From an uncultured Pseudomonadota bacterium (GTDB taxonomy: Bacteria; Pseudomonadota; Alphaproteobacteria; RF32; CAG-239), in NCBI GenBank assembly GCA_902767055.1, contig CACXFX010000140.1, forward strand, positions 1 to 6,300: a stretch of DNA of 6,300 nt, given 5' to 3'. The notes below the pieces were generated by a model. That model did no database searches. It worked only from the letters and a program-made list of their open reading frames with translations, and was not told the DNA's origin. This document shows, piece after piece, positions 5,944-6,300 of the stretch (its first letter is position 1; every line of letters starts with the position of its first letter). The position numbers and the translations under genes are program-made.

Positions 5944-6144
5944 ATGAAAAAAGATTTTGAAATAAATGAATATTTAACTATTGATGAATTAGCGAAACGT
6001 TGGAAAAGAAACAAGTTTACAATTTATCATATAAAGGATAATTACAAAGATTTTCCAAGACAATACAAACTCGTCGGTGGAAGTAAAATTTTGTTCAAAA
6101 TAAAAGAAATAATTGAATTTGAACAAAAATATATGAAAAATTAA
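5944..6144 (+). CDS. Small HTH protein, AlpA/excisionase-like
   Basis: The 66-residue basic protein begins MKKDFEINEYLTIDELAKRW. The LTIDELAKRWKRNKFTIYHI part (11-30) is a MerR/AlpA/Xis-type helix-turn-helix that normally carries DNA recognition. The following FPRQYKLVGGSKILFKIKEI (37-56) is the wing and second helix typical of this fold. Such proteins act as excisionases or as small transcription regulators of phages and integrative elements. An AGAGAGG (5931-5937) six bases upstream, overlapping the end of the ATPase gene, supports the ATG at 5944 over the in-frame ATG at 5914. It ends the operon and is followed by A-rich sequence and a new promoter, which it might regulate (inference). Confidence 0.75.
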   Translation: MKKDFEINEYLTIDELAKRWKRNKFTIYHIKDNYKDFPRQYKLVGGSKILFKIKEIIEFEQKYMKN

Positions 6145-6153
6145 AAAAAAGCA

Positions 6154-6201
6154 AAAAAAAGCAAAGGAAAACAAAAAAATATGTTGACTTTTGCTTTTTT
6201 T
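6154..6201. repeat. Inverted repeat in the A/T-rich gap, spanning a -35 box
   Basis: AAAAAAAGCAAA (6154-6165) is the exact reverse complement of TTTGCTTTTTTT (6190-6201), with 24 bases between. The arms flank the TTGACT -35 box. It could be a weak terminator for the upstream operon (A-rich stem, T run) or a regulator site. The low complexity makes chance a real alternative. Confidence 0.4.
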
Positions 6202-6212
6202 GGACTTATATA
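6184..6212 (+). promoter_or_regulatory. Second sigma-70-type promoter
   Basis: TTGACT (6184-6189), a 17-base spacer and TATATA (6207-6212) form a good promoter just ahead of the gene starting at 6248. The predicted start is near 6219. Spacing and leader match the promoter at 2515-2543, suggesting both belong to one co-regulated class. Confidence 0.7.
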
Positions 6213-6220
6213 TGTGTTGA

Positions 6221-6238
6221 AAGCTTAATTTTATAGGA
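6221..6238 (+). repeat. Leader box, copy 2 (AAGCTTAATTTTATAGGA)
   Basis: This copies the box at 2552-2571, apart from two missing T, and starts eight bases after the -10 box exactly as the first does. Its AGGAGA is the Shine-Dalgarno of the following gene. Confidence 0.7.
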
Positions 6239-6247
6239 GAAAATAAA

Positions 6248-6300
6248 ATGACACAATATGATCTTATTATCAAATATTTGAAAAAGAAGAACAGTATAAC
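6248..6300 (+). CDS. 5' end of a probable small HTH-type protein (partial)
   Basis: The ATG at 6248 follows AGGAGA (6235-6240) by seven bases and opens a frame to the window end, reading MTQYDLIIKYLKKKNSI. The pattern of a first helix followed by a 'KKNSI(T)' turn resembles the start of small phage helix-turn-helix proteins (HTH_39-like) that continue with a winged-helix recognition part. That continuation is outside the window, so the family is only a guess. It has its own promoter and leader box, shared in form with the recombination operon. Confidence 0.6.
   Translation, partial: MTQYDLIIKYLKKKNSI

Overview
The window reads as part of a temperate phage or prophage (or a phage-like integrative element): a DNA recombination and replication module of a fairly AT-rich genome. 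Evidence is the tight gene packing, start/stop overlaps, Shine-Dalgarno sites of the AGGAG type, near-consensus sigma-70-type promoters, and the gene set (nuclease, annealing protein, SMC-like ATPase, helicase, small excisionase-type HTH protein). The host cannot be fixed from sequence alone. The annealing-protein family is, as I recall it, common in proteobacterial elements, so a low-GC proteobacterium is possible, but that is inference.

Layout. The left 2.4 kb is on the minus strand: a superfamily 2 DEAD/DEAH-type helicase (59-2410) followed, with a 1-base stop/start overlap, by the first 19 codons of another gene running off the left edge. The helicase is interrupted inside its motif II (DE|CH) by an intein (1088-2005). 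The intein has no in-frame homing endonuclease. Instead a complete 190-residue Vsr-like/DUF559-like homing endonuclease (1138-1710) is encoded inside the intein in the +1 frame of the same strand, with its own ribosome binding site, start and stop. The intein/helicase frame stays open through all of it. This out-of-frame nested gene is the most unusual thing in the window.

The gap 2411-2579 holds two divergent promoters, one for each strand. The plus-strand operon then encodes a PD-(D/E)XK (RecB/Cas4-like) nuclease (2580-3395), a RecT-like annealing protein (3379-4269), a short Rad50/SbcC-like ATPase with a CxxC hook (4281-5942) and a 66-residue AlpA/Xis-type HTH protein (5944-6144). A second promoter and leader (6184-6247) copies the layout of the first, including an AAGCTTAATTTT leader box at identical spacing, and drives a gene that begins at 6248 and leaves the window.

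How it works together (inference). Nuclease, annealing protein and SbcC-like ATPase would resect, anneal and process phage DNA ends, with the helicase remodelling the intermediates. The helicase is only active after the intein removes itself, because the intein splits the Walker B/DEAH box. The nested endonuclease would spread the intein into intein-free copies of the helicase gene.
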